64,000 bases of DNA from Erwinia_E haradaeae_G (GCF_900698955.1 NZ_LR217720.1:1-64000); one strand, 5' to 3'. Shown: positions 1 to 9,713, counted from the stretch's first letter. Notes: generated from the letters alone by a model not told the origin. Numbers and translations: made by a program.

Positions 1-9
1 TTATCCACA
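1..9 (+). promoter_or_regulatory. Perfect DnaA box (TTATCCACA)
   Basis: The first nine bases are TTATCCACA, the high-affinity DnaA box consensus. It lies upstream of mnmG (gidA), the gene that flanks oriC in E. coli, and is followed by an AT-only stretch and a 9-mer array. This fits an origin flank, but one box can occur by chance: another perfect box lies at the start of prmB and a TTATGCACA at 42163. The sequence to the left is outside the window. Confidence 0.55.
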
Positions 10-17
10 GAAAAATG

Positions 18-58
18 ATGCATTATTATAATAATAATTTTTATTCTTTTATTAACAC
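18..58. other. AT-rich candidate DNA-unwinding element
   Basis: About 40 bases made almost only of A and T lie between the DnaA box and the 9-mer array. In an origin such a segment would be the place where strands separate. In this AT-rich genome similar runs are common, so the call rests only on position. Confidence 0.3.
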
Positions 59-66
59 CTAACTAA

Positions 67-208
67 ACATTAGTGACATTAGTGACATTAGTGACATTAG
101 TGACATTAGTGACATTAGTGACATTAGTGACATTAGTGACATTAGTGACATTAGTGACATTAGTGACATTAGTGACATTAGTGACATTAGTGACATTAGT
201 GACATTAG
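67..208 (+). repeat. Tandem array of 15 perfect 9-bp repeats (TTAGTGACA), iteron-like
   Basis: Fifteen identical head-to-tail copies of TTAGTGACA fill 70-204, with a partial copy at each end. The unit has the length and orientation of the DnaA box at 1-9 and differs from the loose consensus TTATNCACA at two positions (4 and 6). The array lies 195 bp upstream of mnmG. It may be an iteron-type binding array at the origin or a minisatellite expanded by slippage. Because 9 is a multiple of 3 it also reads as a Thr-Leu-Val repeat, but I see no sign that it is translated. Confidence 0.95.
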
Positions 209-402
209 CAATGATGTTTGTTCCGTTGGAAGTATTTATGGTAGTATGTTTAAAATAGAGGTGTGAGTTATCGTCTTTTCTTGAAGCATGGTGCTGCCAA
301 GAGGAGTCCTTTGTGTGCTACATTTACTGAATGCTAATATGTAATGGATATGCTTTGATAATAGTACACCCATGCTACTGAGGCCTATGAGAGTAGAGTG
401 CC

Positions 403-2307
403 ATGTTTTATTTAGAGTCTTTTGATGTAATTGTTGTTGGTGGTGGTCATGCTGGGACCGAAGCTTCTTTTGTTTCTTCACGAATGGGAAGAAAAACGCT
501 ATTGCTTACTCATAACATAGATACTTTAGGGCAACTTTCTTGTAATCCTGCCATTGGCGGGGTTGGCAAAGGTCATTTGGTGAAAGAAATAGACGCGCTA
601 GGTGGTTTAATGGGAGCGGCTATTGATAAATCCGGCATTCAATTTAGAATTCTTAATGCTAGCAAAGGACCTGCTGTACGGGCTACTCGAGCGCAAGCTG
701 ATCGTATATTATACCGTCAGGCAGTCTGCGAATCGTTAAGAAAACAACAAAATTTATTAATATTACAGCAAGTGGTAGAAGATCTATTAATTGAGAAGAA
801 CAATGTTATTGGTGTACTTACTAAAATGGGAATTAAATTTCGCGCTAACGCGGTTGTTCTTACTACGGGTACGTTTTTAGATGGTAAAATTTATGTTGGC
901 ATGCAGAGTTATTCTGGGGGTCGCACGGGAGATGCTTCGTCCATTTCGCTTTCTCGTCGTTTGCGCGAATTACCATTACGAGTGGGTCGTCTTAAAACTG
1001 GAACTCCGCCTCGTATTGATATGAGAGGCATTGATTTTAACATATTAACTCCGCAATTTGGGCAAGTTCCTTTACCTGTTTTTTCATTTTTAGGGGGTAT
1101 TTCGCAGCATCCACAACAAGTACCTTGTCATATTACACACACGAATGAGAAGACTCATCAAATTATTCGTGATAGTCTTGATTATAGTCCAATATATAAT
1201 GGATCTATTAAGAGCACTGGGCCACGTTACTGTCCATCAATAGAAGATAAAGTTATGCGTTTTTCTGATCGCAATGCGCACCAGATCTTCTTGGAACCGG
1301 AAGGGCTGACAAGTAGTGAAATTTATCCCAATGGTATTTCTACTAGCCTCCCTTTTGATGTACAAATTCAAGTTGTACGTTCGATATATGGTATGAGTAA
1401 CGCGACTATTACTCGTCCAGGTTATGCTATTGAATATGATTTTTTTGATCCGTGCGGCTTAAAGAAAACATTGGAAAGCAAGCATATTCAAGGGTTGTTT
1501 TTTGCTGGACAGATTAATGGTACTACTGGTTATGAGGAAGCTGCTGCCCAAGGTTTATTAGCCGGCCTGAATGCTGGTAGATTTGTGTGTGGCAAGGATA
1601 GTTGGGTTCCAAGGCGTGATGAAGCTTACCTAGGTGTTTTAGTAGATGATTTATGTACTCGAGGTGTTACTGAGCCTTATCGTATGTTTACGGCACGTGC
1701 CGAGTACCGCCTTATTTTGCGTGAAGATAACGCTGACTTACGTTTAACTTCTATTGGTTATCAATTGGGTATAGTGAGTGATATTCGTTGGCGACGTTTA
1801 AATGAAAAATTAGAAAATATTGAAAAAGAACGTCAGAGGTTGCGAGATTTTAGAGTACATCCTCGTTCTCTTGACGCATCTCAAATTAATACTTTTATGC
1901 GATCTCCATTAGTTAAGGAGGTAAATGGTGAAGAGTTATTACGATATCCAGATGTGACATATAAAAAGCTAGTAAATCATATAGATAATTTTTTTTGTGG
2001 GTTATCTGATATAGAGGCTATGGAGCAAGTAGAGATTCAGGTAAAATACGAGGGTTATATTGTACGTCAACAAAAAGAAGTCGCTAAGCATATCCAACAT
2101 GAAAATACGTTAATCCCTATTAATATCGATTATCATCAAGTAGGGGGCCTCTCTCATGAAGTATTGGTTAAGCTACAGCATCATCGTCCTGAGTCAATTG
2201 GTCAGGCATCGCGTATATCCGGTATTACACCGGCAGCGATTTCTATTTTAATTGTTTTTTTAAAAAAAAGAGGTCTTTTAAACGCTTTACATACTTTTAA
2301 GATTTGA
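403..2307 (+). CDS. mnmG: tRNA uridine-5-carboxymethylaminomethyl modification enzyme MnmG (GidA)
   Basis: FAD-dependent subunit of the MnmE-MnmG complex, which makes the cmnm5/mnm5 modification at wobble U34 of several tRNAs. The protein has 634 residues (E. coli 629). The dinucleotide-binding motif GGGHAGTEA is at residues 13-21, followed by SCNPAIGG, the ASKGPAVRATRAQADR segment and the Cys-containing CPSIEDKVMRF motif. The C-terminal region with YEGYI, which binds MnmE in the family, is complete. The start gives MFYLESFDV, matching E. coli MFYPDPFDV. The gene lies next to the putative origin as in E. coli, reading away from it, but neither mioC nor rsmG is in the window. Its partner mnmE is also not here. 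Confidence 0.98.
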   Translation: MFYLESFDVIVVGGGHAGTEASFVSSRMGRKTLLLTHNIDTLGQLSCNPAIGGVGKGHLVKEIDALGGLMGAAIDKSGIQFRILNASKGPAVRATRAQADRILYRQAVCESLRKQQNLLILQQVVEDLLIEKNNVIGVLTKMGIKFRANAVVLTTGTFLDGKIYVGMQSYSGGRTGDASSISLSRRLRELPLRVGRLKTGTPPRIDMRGIDFNILTPQFGQVPLPVFSFLGGISQHPQQVPCHITHTNEKTHQIIRDSLDYSPIYNGSIKSTGPRYCPSIEDKVMRFSDRNAHQIFLEPEGLTSSEIYPNGISTSLPFDVQIQVVRSIYGMSNATITRPGYAIEYDFFDPCGLKKTLESKHIQGLFFAGQINGTTGYEEAAAQGLLAGLNAGRFVCGKDSWVPRRDEAYLGVLVDDLCTRGVTEPYRMFTARAEYRLILREDNADLRLTSIGYQLGIVSDIRWRRLNEKLENIEKERQRLRDFRVHPRSLDASQINTFMRSPLVKEVNGEELLRYPDVTYKKLVNHIDNFFCGLSDIEAMEQVEIQVKYEGYIVRQQKEVAKHIQHENTLIPINIDYHQVGGLSHEVLVKLQHHRPESIGQASRISGITPAAISILIVFLKKRGLLNALHTFKI

Positions 2308-3291
2308 AATACTCAATCTATCTATTAGATAGAGCGTATAGATGCTATTGCATTTTTATACATGAAATTTTCGTAGTTTATATATATTGTTTTAATAAAA
2401 TTATTACTTGAGTAGAAGATTTTCATTATAAGAATTTTATTGATTATTTAGTTTTTAGTATTTATTAAATTTTATTTAAAATAAATACTTTTAAGAGTTG
2501 ATGAAATAAATCTGAAATTAACAGAATGTTTTATTTTAAATTCTCATTTATGCTTTTTAATTATTTTCAGTAATTTTTATCATTATGTAAAATTAATAAT
2601 GCATATCTCATGGTATTAACTCCTCTCATATTGTAAATAGTATTATATTTATCTGACATAATGATGCTATCGTATAATGTTGGTTAATCTATATCCTAAT
2701 TAATGATGCCTTCTTTAACAAAGCTAAAGTTTTTATAGTATATGCCATTAACTCTAAATATTAGAGTATTTTGATTTATTTTTACTGGTATACGAAAATA
2801 TAATTCTATTTTTTTATATGATGGATTATTTTTTGAATGGAAAGATTGCACTATAGAATATGCATTTTTAATGAAAATATATGATATTATAGAAAATATA
2901 GTCGTGAGAATTTTAGGTTCTCGAAGAGTAGGTATATTGATATTGATTTATATATTATCACTGTCTATTAGTTCTTGTTTTTGTCACATATCTGTATTGA
3001 GGTTGAAAAGTAAGTGTATTGCATGTTTCAATTCTTTTACGGTAACTATTACATCATATTTGTAATTAAAGGAAAATTTTTGAGGATACATAATTAATAT
3101 GCTTAGTTTATAATATCTGTTTACCATCATTTATAGTTAAGGATTCGGCTATTTAGGGTAAAGCATCAAAGATAATGATCTTAATTGAATTTCGTTGAGG
3201 TCCGTCAAAGAGAAATAGCTATTCTTCATAGTTTGCATATATACTGTTATTTTTTCTGGATATAGATTGAATTATTATTCTTAGGTTAAGC
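2308..3291. other. Gene-free AT-rich spacer between mnmG and pyrG
   Basis: Nearly 1 kb without a recognisable gene. The longest frame, 64 codons at 2871-3065, has no family resemblance and low-complexity composition. In E. coli, pyrG is preceded by mazG; I see no trace of it. This is probably decayed DNA. Confidence 0.7.
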
Positions 3292-4935
3292 ATGACAACA
3301 CATTATATATTTATAACTGGTGGGGTAGTCTCCTCTTTAGGAAAGGGTATTGTTGCAGGTTCATTAGCTGCTATTCTTGAAGCACGTGGTTTACAAGTTA
3401 CTATTATAAAATTAGATCCGTATATTAATGTGGATCCAGGGACCATGAGTCCAACACAGCATGGTGAAGTATTTGTCACAGGTGATGGTGCGGAAACTGA
3501 TTTGGATCTTGGACACTATGAGCGTTTTATTCGTACAAGAATGGGTCGTCGTAATAATTGTACCACTGGTCGTATTTATTCTGGTGTTTTACATAAAGAA
3601 AGGCGTGGAGAATATCAAGGAGCCACTGTACAGGTTATCCCTCATATTACCAATGCTATTAAAGAGCATATTATTGAAGGAGGTGAGGGTTACGGCATAG
3701 TACTAGTAGAAATTGGGGGCACCGTTGGTGATATTGAATCATTACCATTCCTAGAGGCTATTCGGCAAATGGCGGTTGATGTTGATCGTTCGAATACTAT
3801 GTATATTCATTTAACTTTAGTACCGTATATGGCAGCTGCAGGTGAAGTAAAAACAAAGCCCACACAGCATTCAGTAAAAGAACTTCTATCAATTGGCATT
3901 CAACCAGATGTTCTTATTTGTCGTTCTAGCTTTACGGTGCCAATTAATGAACGTGCTAAAATTGCACTATTTTGCAACGTATCTGAAAAAGCTGTGATTT
4001 CTTTAAGAGATGTGAATTCTATTTACAAAATTCCAGGTATGTTACAATCGCAGGGGTTAGATGATTATATTTGTAAACGTTTTCATTTAGATGCGCCAAT
4101 AGCTGATTTATCAGAGTGGGAGCGGGTGGTTTACCAAGAGGATAATCCTGATGGTGAGCTACGTATAGGCATGGTAGGGAAATATGTTGAATTACCAGAT
4201 GCGTATAAGTCAGTTATTGAAGCTCTTAAACACGCCGGATTAAAAATTCGTATGACGGTTAATATTAAACTTATAGATTCACAGGATATAGAATCTCACG
4301 GTGTCAATCTTTTAAAAGATTTAGATGCGATTTTAATTCCTGGTGGTTTTGGGTATCGTGGTGTCGAGGGTAAATTAATTACAGCACGATATGCTCGTGA
4401 AAATAAAGTACCTTATTTAGGAATTTGTCTAGGGATGCAAGTGGCGTTAATTGAGTTTGCGCGTAATGTGCTCTATATGAAAGATGCTAATTCTACTGAA
4501 TTTGTACCGGATTGTCGATACCCTGTAGTGGATTTAATTACTTCATGGCATGATTCGAAAGGAAATATCGTACGCCGTACTGGACAAAGTGATCTAGGTG
4601 GGACAATGCGATTAGGTAGTCAGAGGTGTCAGTTAGTAAATCATAGCCTAGTACGGCGTCTGTATGGTTCTGATAGCATTATCGAGCGTCATCGTCATCG
4701 GTATGAAGTAAATAAGATTTTTTTAACACAAATTAAAGAAGCTGGATTATATGTCACTGGACATTCTGGAGACAATCAGGTAGTGGAGGTTATTGAGCTC
4801 CCTTCTCACCCCTGGTTTTTGGCATGTCAATTCCATCCAGAATTTACTTCTACGCCAAGAGAAGGTCACCCGTTATTTATTGGTTTTGTTACAGCTGCTA
4901 TGCTATATCAGAAACAAAAAAATGACACTTTTTAG
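3292..4935 (+). CDS. pyrG: CTP synthase
   Basis: Converts UTP to CTP using ATP and glutamine-derived ammonia, the last step of pyrimidine nucleotide synthesis. The 547-residue protein (E. coli 545) has the N-terminal synthase domain beginning with the ATP loop GGVVSSLGKG, and a C-terminal class I glutamine amidotransferase domain. The nucleophile is Cys379 in LGICLGMQ and the partners are His515 and Glu517 in FHPEF, at the same numbers as in E. coli. The ATG follows an AGGT weak ribosome site. It is followed by eno in the conserved pyrG-eno order, with a 92-bp spacer, so co-transcription is likely. Confidence 0.98.
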   Translation: MTTHYIFITGGVVSSLGKGIVAGSLAAILEARGLQVTIIKLDPYINVDPGTMSPTQHGEVFVTGDGAETDLDLGHYERFIRTRMGRRNNCTTGRIYSGVLHKERRGEYQGATVQVIPHITNAIKEHIIEGGEGYGIVLVEIGGTVGDIESLPFLEAIRQMAVDVDRSNTMYIHLTLVPYMAAAGEVKTKPTQHSVKELLSIGIQPDVLICRSSFTVPINERAKIALFCNVSEKAVISLRDVNSIYKIPGMLQSQGLDDYICKRFHLDAPIADLSEWERVVYQEDNPDGELRIGMVGKYVELPDAYKSVIEALKHAGLKIRMTVNIKLIDSQDIESHGVNLLKDLDAILIPGGFGYRGVEGKLITARYARENKVPYLGICLGMQVALIEFARNVLYMKDANSTEFVPDCRYPVVDLITSWHDSKGNIVRRTGQSDLGGTMRLGSQRCQLVNHSLVRRLYGSDSIIERHRHRYEVNKIFLTQIKEAGLYVTGHSGDNQVVEVIELPSHPWFLACQFHPEFTSTPREGHPLFIGFVTAAMLYQKQKNDTF

Positions 4936-5027
4936 ATATAGCTGTAAGAATTCTCCATATTTGTATGATGTATCCATAGTGGAAAATACGTTATCACTGA
5001 TTTTCTTATACGCATGAAGGGGTAAGC

Positions 5028-6326
5028 ATGTCTAAAATTATTCAAGTGCTCTCTAGAGAAATTATTGATTCTCGTGGGTATCCGACAGTAGAAGCAGAGG
5101 TACACTTAGAGGGTGGTTTTGTAGGACTTGCAGCTGCACCTTCCGGTGCTTCCGTTGGTATACATGAAGCATTAGAATTACGTGATGGCGAGGTGTCACG
5201 TTTTCTAGGGAAAGGTGTTAAGAAAGCTGTTGATGCTGTGAATGTTTTTATTTCTAAGGTTATTAAAGGTCACGATGCCAAAGATCAAGATAATATAGAT
5301 CGTATGATGATTGATCTAGACGGTACGAAAAACAAATCTAGGTTAGGAGCTAATGCTATCCTTGCCGTCTCCTTAGCGACAGCTAAGGCTGCTTCTGCTT
5401 CTAAAGGAATGCCATTTTATGAGCATATATCAGAATTAAATGGCACGCCTGGAAAATTTTCTATGCCTTTACCAATGATTAATGTGATCAATGGAGGGAA
5501 GCATGCCAATAATAATCTCGATATACAAGAGTTTATGATACAACCCGTTAGTGCAAAAACATTAAAAGAAGCAGTCCGTATGGGCGCTGAAGTTTTTCAT
5601 GCATTAGGAAAGATATTACGTTTGAAGTACATGAGCACTACGGTTGGAGATGAAGGTGGTTATGCTCCTTACATAAAAAATACTTTTGATGTATTAGATA
5701 TAATTTCTGAAGCGGTGGAAGAAGCAGGTTATCAATTGGGTCGTGATATCGCTTTTGCAATAGATTGTGCAGCATCTGAGTTATATGAAAATGGTAAATA
5801 TATACTACATGGAGAGAATCGTAGAGCTTTTTCTTCGGCTGAATTTACACATTTTCTTGCAGATCTTGCTAGTAAATATCCTATTATTTCTATTGAAGAT
5901 GGTTTAGATGAATCTGATTGGTCTGGTTTTGCATACCAGACACAAGTTTTAGGTAGTAAGATTCAACTAGTCGGGGATGATGTTTTTGTAACGAACACAA
6001 AAATTTTACAAGAAGGTATTAAGAAAGGTGTCGCTAATTCTATTCTTATTAAATTTAACCAAATTGGTTCTCTTACTGAAACTTTAGCAGCGATTAAAAT
6101 GGCGAAAGATGCGGGTTATACTACCATTATCTCTCATCGCTCTGGTGAGACTGAAGATGTAACGATTGCAGATCTTGCAGTGGGTACGGCTGCTGGTCAG
6201 ATTAAAACGGGCTCTATGAGTCGATCTGATCGTGTTGCTAAGTATAATCAATTGATCCGTATTGAAGAAGCATTAGGTAACCGTGCGCCTTTTTATGGTG
6301 TCAAAGAAGTTAAAAATCAGTCATAA
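5028..6326 (+). CDS. eno: Enolase
   Basis: Interconverts 2-phosphoglycerate and phosphoenolpyruvate in glycolysis; in enterobacteria it is also part of the RNase E degradosome. The 432 residues equal E. coli in length, with Lys342 in ILIKFNQIGS and the SHRSGETED motif present. The ATG has a good Shine-Dalgarno, AAGGGG, seven bases upstream. Two normally very conserved spots differ: DSRGNPT reads DSRGYPT (Tyr18), and the mobile active-site loop SGASTG reads SGASVG (Val43, with Ser42 kept). No other sign of damage. Downstream genes are separate; a hairpin follows the stop. Confidence 0.98.
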   Translation: MSKIIQVLSREIIDSRGYPTVEAEVHLEGGFVGLAAAPSGASVGIHEALELRDGEVSRFLGKGVKKAVDAVNVFISKVIKGHDAKDQDNIDRMMIDLDGTKNKSRLGANAILAVSLATAKAASASKGMPFYEHISELNGTPGKFSMPLPMINVINGGKHANNNLDIQEFMIQPVSAKTLKEAVRMGAEVFHALGKILRLKYMSTTVGDEGGYAPYIKNTFDVLDIISEAVEEAGYQLGRDIAFAIDCAASELYENGKYILHGENRRAFSSAEFTHFLADLASKYPIISIEDGLDESDWSGFAYQTQVLGSKIQLVGDDVFVTNTKILQEGIKKGVANSILIKFNQIGSLTETLAAIKMAKDAGYTTIISHRSGETEDVTIADLAVGTAAGQIKTGSMSRSDRVAKYNQLIRIEEALGNRAPFYGVKEVKNQS

Positions 6327-6350
6327 TTGATTTTCATAAGTGTGAATGGT

Positions 6351-6378
6351 ACCTATTTCGTTTGTAATAGGTAGGTTT
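6351..6378 (+). terminator. Probable intrinsic terminator after eno
   Basis: A 7-bp inverted repeat (ACCTATT / AATAGGT) with an 8-base loop lies 24 bp past the eno stop and is followed by AGGTTTTT. The stem is short and AT-rich, so strength is uncertain. Confidence 0.5.
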
Positions 6379-6760
6379 TTCATCCCTATCTCCGTGATTT
6401 TTTATATCTGTTAATTTTTTCGTGATAAACTACATGTAGTCGTAGACTTACTGCTGTAATAACACATGCAATAGATGCACTGATTAAAAGATGCGAGTTT
6501 TTAACAATGAAAATTTATATCTCTGAATATGTTATTAATATTAAACAATGTACTATAGTGGAGTAGATCACTGATGTGTCTCACTATTAATCAATATTTT
6601 AATGATACTCATGCTGGCTACGCTGTTAAATTTTCTTCATCATCGCCTCATCATACTGATCTTCAAAGGGGTATGGAGGCAGTAAGATATGCTAGATTGG
6701 ATGCTCTCGTATAGTCCCTGATGGAGTAGCATAGATACTTTAAGCCCATAGGAGCGTAAA
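6379..6760. other. Gene-free spacer upstream of trxA
   Basis: About 380 bp with no gene. In E. coli the divergent rhlB occupies this side of trxA; nothing of it is recognisable. The trxA promoter should lie here, with AGGAG just ahead of the trxA ATG as ribosome site. Confidence 0.6.
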
Positions 6761-7078
6761 ATGACTGATTTAACTGACTTAAATTTTGATAGAGTGGTTC
6801 TTCAGGCAACAGGCCTTGTATTAGTGGATTTTTGGGCAGAGTGGTGTAATCCTTGTAAAATGATTGCTCCTATACTGGATGAATTGGCTATTGAATATAA
6901 GGAAACACTCGTAGTTGTGAAATTGAATATTGATCAAAACTCTGACGTAACATTAAAATATAACATTCGTAGCGTACCCACCTTGCTGCTATTTAAAAAT
7001 GGTCACGTGATTGCTACTAAAGTTGGTGCTGCTTCGAAAGGTCAGCTAAGGGGCTTTCTACAAGAACATTGTGGGTAA
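6761..7078 (+). CDS. trxA: Thioredoxin 1 with a CNPC active site
   Basis: Small cytoplasmic dithiol reductant for ribonucleotide reductase and other disulfide-forming enzymes. The 105 residues (E. coli 109) keep the fold markers: LVDFWAEWC, KMIAPILDEL, KLNID, the cis-proline segment SVPTLLLFKNG and KVGA. The active site reads W28-C29-N30-P31-C32 instead of the near-universal WCGPC, a Gly to Asn change between the cysteines (codons 6845-6856). The CxPC chemistry is intact but the redox potential may be shifted. AGGAG lies upstream of the start. rho follows, as in E. coli. Confidence 0.96.
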   Translation: MTDLTDLNFDRVVLQATGLVLVDFWAEWCNPCKMIAPILDELAIEYKETLVVVKLNIDQNSDVTLKYNIRSVPTLLLFKNGHVIATKVGAASKGQLRGFLQEHCG

Positions 7079-7467
7079 GATGCTTGTATGCCATAACCCT
7101 CTAACAATCAAATAAATTTTTCTCTGACCGCTAGACGGTCAGTACGAACCGTGTTATTGTTACTTACATCGTACGACGTAATCTTTATTTGTATTGCACA
7201 TGTGCGACAAACTCTAGTCTTAGAGACTGTCCATTTGAAATTTGACTAACATTCAGCAATTTGACGGTTGGAGTGTGCTATCTTTTCTTTATTTTCTGAC
7301 CGTTGCCTCATTATTTAGATATGTACTTTTCTATACGCTATCGTTGAGCGGACTTCAAATTGAGAATTCATACTCATAAAATACACAGGCATAGATTTTT
7401 AAATCTAGCTACTGATGACTAATTACTCAATATATACCCCAAGCTTAAGAAACAAGAATCCACCATT
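7079..7467 (+). promoter_or_regulatory. trxA-rho intergenic leader with a hairpin
   Basis: This 389-bp spacer corresponds to the rho leader of E. coli, where rho autoregulates by attenuation. I see no rhoL leader peptide like that of E. coli. A perfect 7-bp stem (CTGACCG / CGGTCAG, 7124-7142, loop CTAGA) is the only clear structure, and it has no T-run behind it. Part of the stem is echoed at 7262-7267 (GACGGT) and 7299-7305 (TGACCGT), so alternative pairing is possible. Confidence 0.4.
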
Positions 7468-8727
7468 ATGAATCTTACCAACTTAAAAAACACTCTGGTT
7501 TCTGACCTAATTGTTCTTGGTGAGAATATGGGTCTCGAAAATCTGGCCCGCATTCGAAAACAGGACATTATTTTCTCTATACTCAAACAGCATGCAAAAA
7601 GCGGCGAAGATATCTTTGGAAATGGAGTTCTAGAAATACTACAGGATGGATTTGGTTTTTTACGCTCTAGCGACAGCTCTTATCTTGCTGGTCCTGATGA
7701 CATATATGTTTCCCCTAGCCAAATTCGACGATTTAATCTTCGTACTGGCGATACAATTTCCGGTAAAATTCGCCCACCAAAAGAGGGTGAACGCTATTTT
7801 GCATTATTAAAGGTTAATGAAGTTAACTATGATAAGCCGGAAAACGCACGTAATAAAATTCTTTTTGAAAATTTAACGCCATTACATGCCAATTCGCGTT
7901 TGCGTATGGAACGTGGTAATGGTTCTACTGAAGATTTAACTGCGCGTGTGCTCGATTTAGCTGCACCTATCGGCCGCGGACAACGTGGTTTAATTGTTGC
8001 TCCGCCTAAGGCAGGCAAAACTATATTACTTCAAAACATTGCACAAAGTATTGCCTATAATCATCCCGAGTGTGTTTTAATGGTTTTACTAATCGATGAG
8101 CGCCCAGAAGAAGTTACTGAGATGCAGCGTTTGGTGAAAGGAGAAGTGATCGCTTCTACTTTTGATGAACCCGCATCACGTCACGTGCAAGTGGCTGAAA
8201 TGGTAATTGAGAAAGCTAAACGTTTAGTGGAGCATAAAAAAGATGTCATAATTTTATTAGATTCTATTACGCGCCTAGCGCGAGCATATAATACTGTTGT
8301 CCCTGCTTCAGGTAAGGTTTTAACGGGGGGTGTTGATGCTAATGCCTTGCATCGCCCTAAACGTTTCTTTGGCGCGGCGCGTAATGTGGAAGAAGGTGGT
8401 AGTCTAACTATTATTGCTACTGCGTTAGTAGATACTGGGTCAAAAATGGATGAAGTTATTTATGAAGAATTTAAAGGCACCGGTAACATGGAACTGCATT
8501 TAGCACGCAAGATTTCTGAGAAACGCGTATTTCCTGCTATTGATTATAATCGCTCTGGCACTCGCAAAGAGGAGTTATTGACCTTTCCAGAAGAATTACA
8601 AAAGATGTGGATACTGCGCAAAATTATTCACCCCATGAGTGAAATTGATGCTATGGAATTTCTAATGAATAAATTGTCTATGAGCAAAACGAATGATGAG
8701 TTTTTTGATATGATGAAAAGATCATAA
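7468..8727 (+). CDS. rho: Transcription termination factor Rho
   Basis: Hexameric RNA-dependent ATPase that releases RNA from transcribing RNA polymerase. It has exactly 419 residues, as in E. coli, and aligns without gaps. Visible parts: the N-terminal RNA-binding domain with the RNP1-like GFGFLR near residue 62, the P-loop APPKAGKT near 178-185, the Walker B segment VIILLDSITRLAR, and the Q-loop VLTGGVDANAL. It is among the most conserved proteins in the window. The upstream neighbour is trxA. Downstream lies about 1 kb with no gene. Confidence 0.98.
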   Translation: MNLTNLKNTLVSDLIVLGENMGLENLARIRKQDIIFSILKQHAKSGEDIFGNGVLEILQDGFGFLRSSDSSYLAGPDDIYVSPSQIRRFNLRTGDTISGKIRPPKEGERYFALLKVNEVNYDKPENARNKILFENLTPLHANSRLRMERGNGSTEDLTARVLDLAAPIGRGQRGLIVAPPKAGKTILLQNIAQSIAYNHPECVLMVLLIDERPEEVTEMQRLVKGEVIASTFDEPASRHVQVAEMVIEKAKRLVEHKKDVIILLDSITRLARAYNTVVPASGKVLTGGVDANALHRPKRFFGAARNVEEGGSLTIIATALVDTGSKMDEVIYEEFKGTGNMELHLARKISEKRVFPAIDYNRSGTRKEELLTFPEELQKMWILRKIIHPMSEIDAMEFLMNKLSMSKTNDEFFDMMKRS

Positions 8728-9713
8728 TTAATAAAAATTTGTTTCCTTTAGTACTACAAGAAAAATTTTTATCGTATATAGTCTACATGTTCGTTTTTAT
8801 ATCATTATTTTTCATTTGGAACCTTTAGGTGTCTATACATCATAAGATCATCCGAGTATTTTATACTAACTGAGTGCGTATAAAATAACTGAGTATATTG
8901 TATATCTGCAGATAATGATTCTTCTTGTGATATTTTATAGGAAGGGTCCTCTAGCGAAGAAAGGTGTGTTAATGACAAAAAAATATTCTATGAGAGATAT
9001 GTGACTGAAACACACGTTTTTCACTATAATATCGCTGAACACGAGGATACCTGTGCATAGATTTTTTTATTAAAATAATGTCTCTATTTTATAGAGATGC
9101 GCTATATTTACTCTATTGTAAATAGCGCGCCAACTCGTTCCATATGTAATTGAATAGCATCTTGTAAAAGAGCAATTAGGTTATATGAGACTAGAAGGGG
9201 ATAGCAGGTTATCATATACTTCAGTGTTTAGGAAAAGTAGTATATTTTGATAAAAATCATTCACTCTGTTAAGAGCATATTGCTGGTTAAAAACACTTAA
9301 ATATAGTTTTTACTTTGACTCATTAATGCATTGAGCATAGATAATATATAATAAAAATTATTTGTAGTATGAGTTAATGATAATTAATAAGACTCTTACA
9401 AGAGAGAGGTGTCTATACTACTGTTACCGACATGATTTAACTTTAATATTTATTTTTCTGTGGCCACATTAGACAAGAAGGCTATCAAACCATATTTGTA
9501 TAAGTATGATGATTTATGGTATTTCATTCCCTCTGAGTTATGATGCTAGCCGCACCGATCAAAAAGAATATATTAAAGCATATATAGTATTAATACTATT
9601 AATCTTATCGTATGTTTTATAAGGAATTATAAAATAAGATTACGTAATTCCATTTAATACAATACTGGGATGCTTTATATAGAGAGCATTTTAACCATCG
9701 CGGTCATGTAAAC
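8728..9713. other. Gene-free spacer between convergent rho and apaH
   Basis: About 1 kb without a gene. It contains two adjacent hairpins at 9081-9128, described separately. Nothing else recognisable. Confidence 0.65.
9081..9128. other. Pair of adjacent hairpins
   Basis: TCTCTAT / ATAGAGA (9081-9097, loop of three bases) is followed directly by a second stem, GCGCTAT...TTAC / GTAAATAGCGC (9099-9128), with a 2-base bulge. Neither is followed by a T-run. They could be part of a small RNA or a relic; function unknown. Confidence 0.35.

Noticed and set aside
73..258. 61-codon frame encoding a Thr-Leu-Val repeat peptide
   Set aside because: It exists only because the 9-mer array has a length that is a multiple of three; there is no ribosome site, and the part after the array is unrelated to any protein.
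236..481. Minus-strand 81-codon frame upstream of mnmG
   Set aside because: It overlaps the real mnmG start on the opposite strand and has no family resemblance.
2871..3065. 64-codon frame between mnmG and pyrG
   Set aside because: Short, hydrophobic from AT-rich codons, no ribosome site and no known family.
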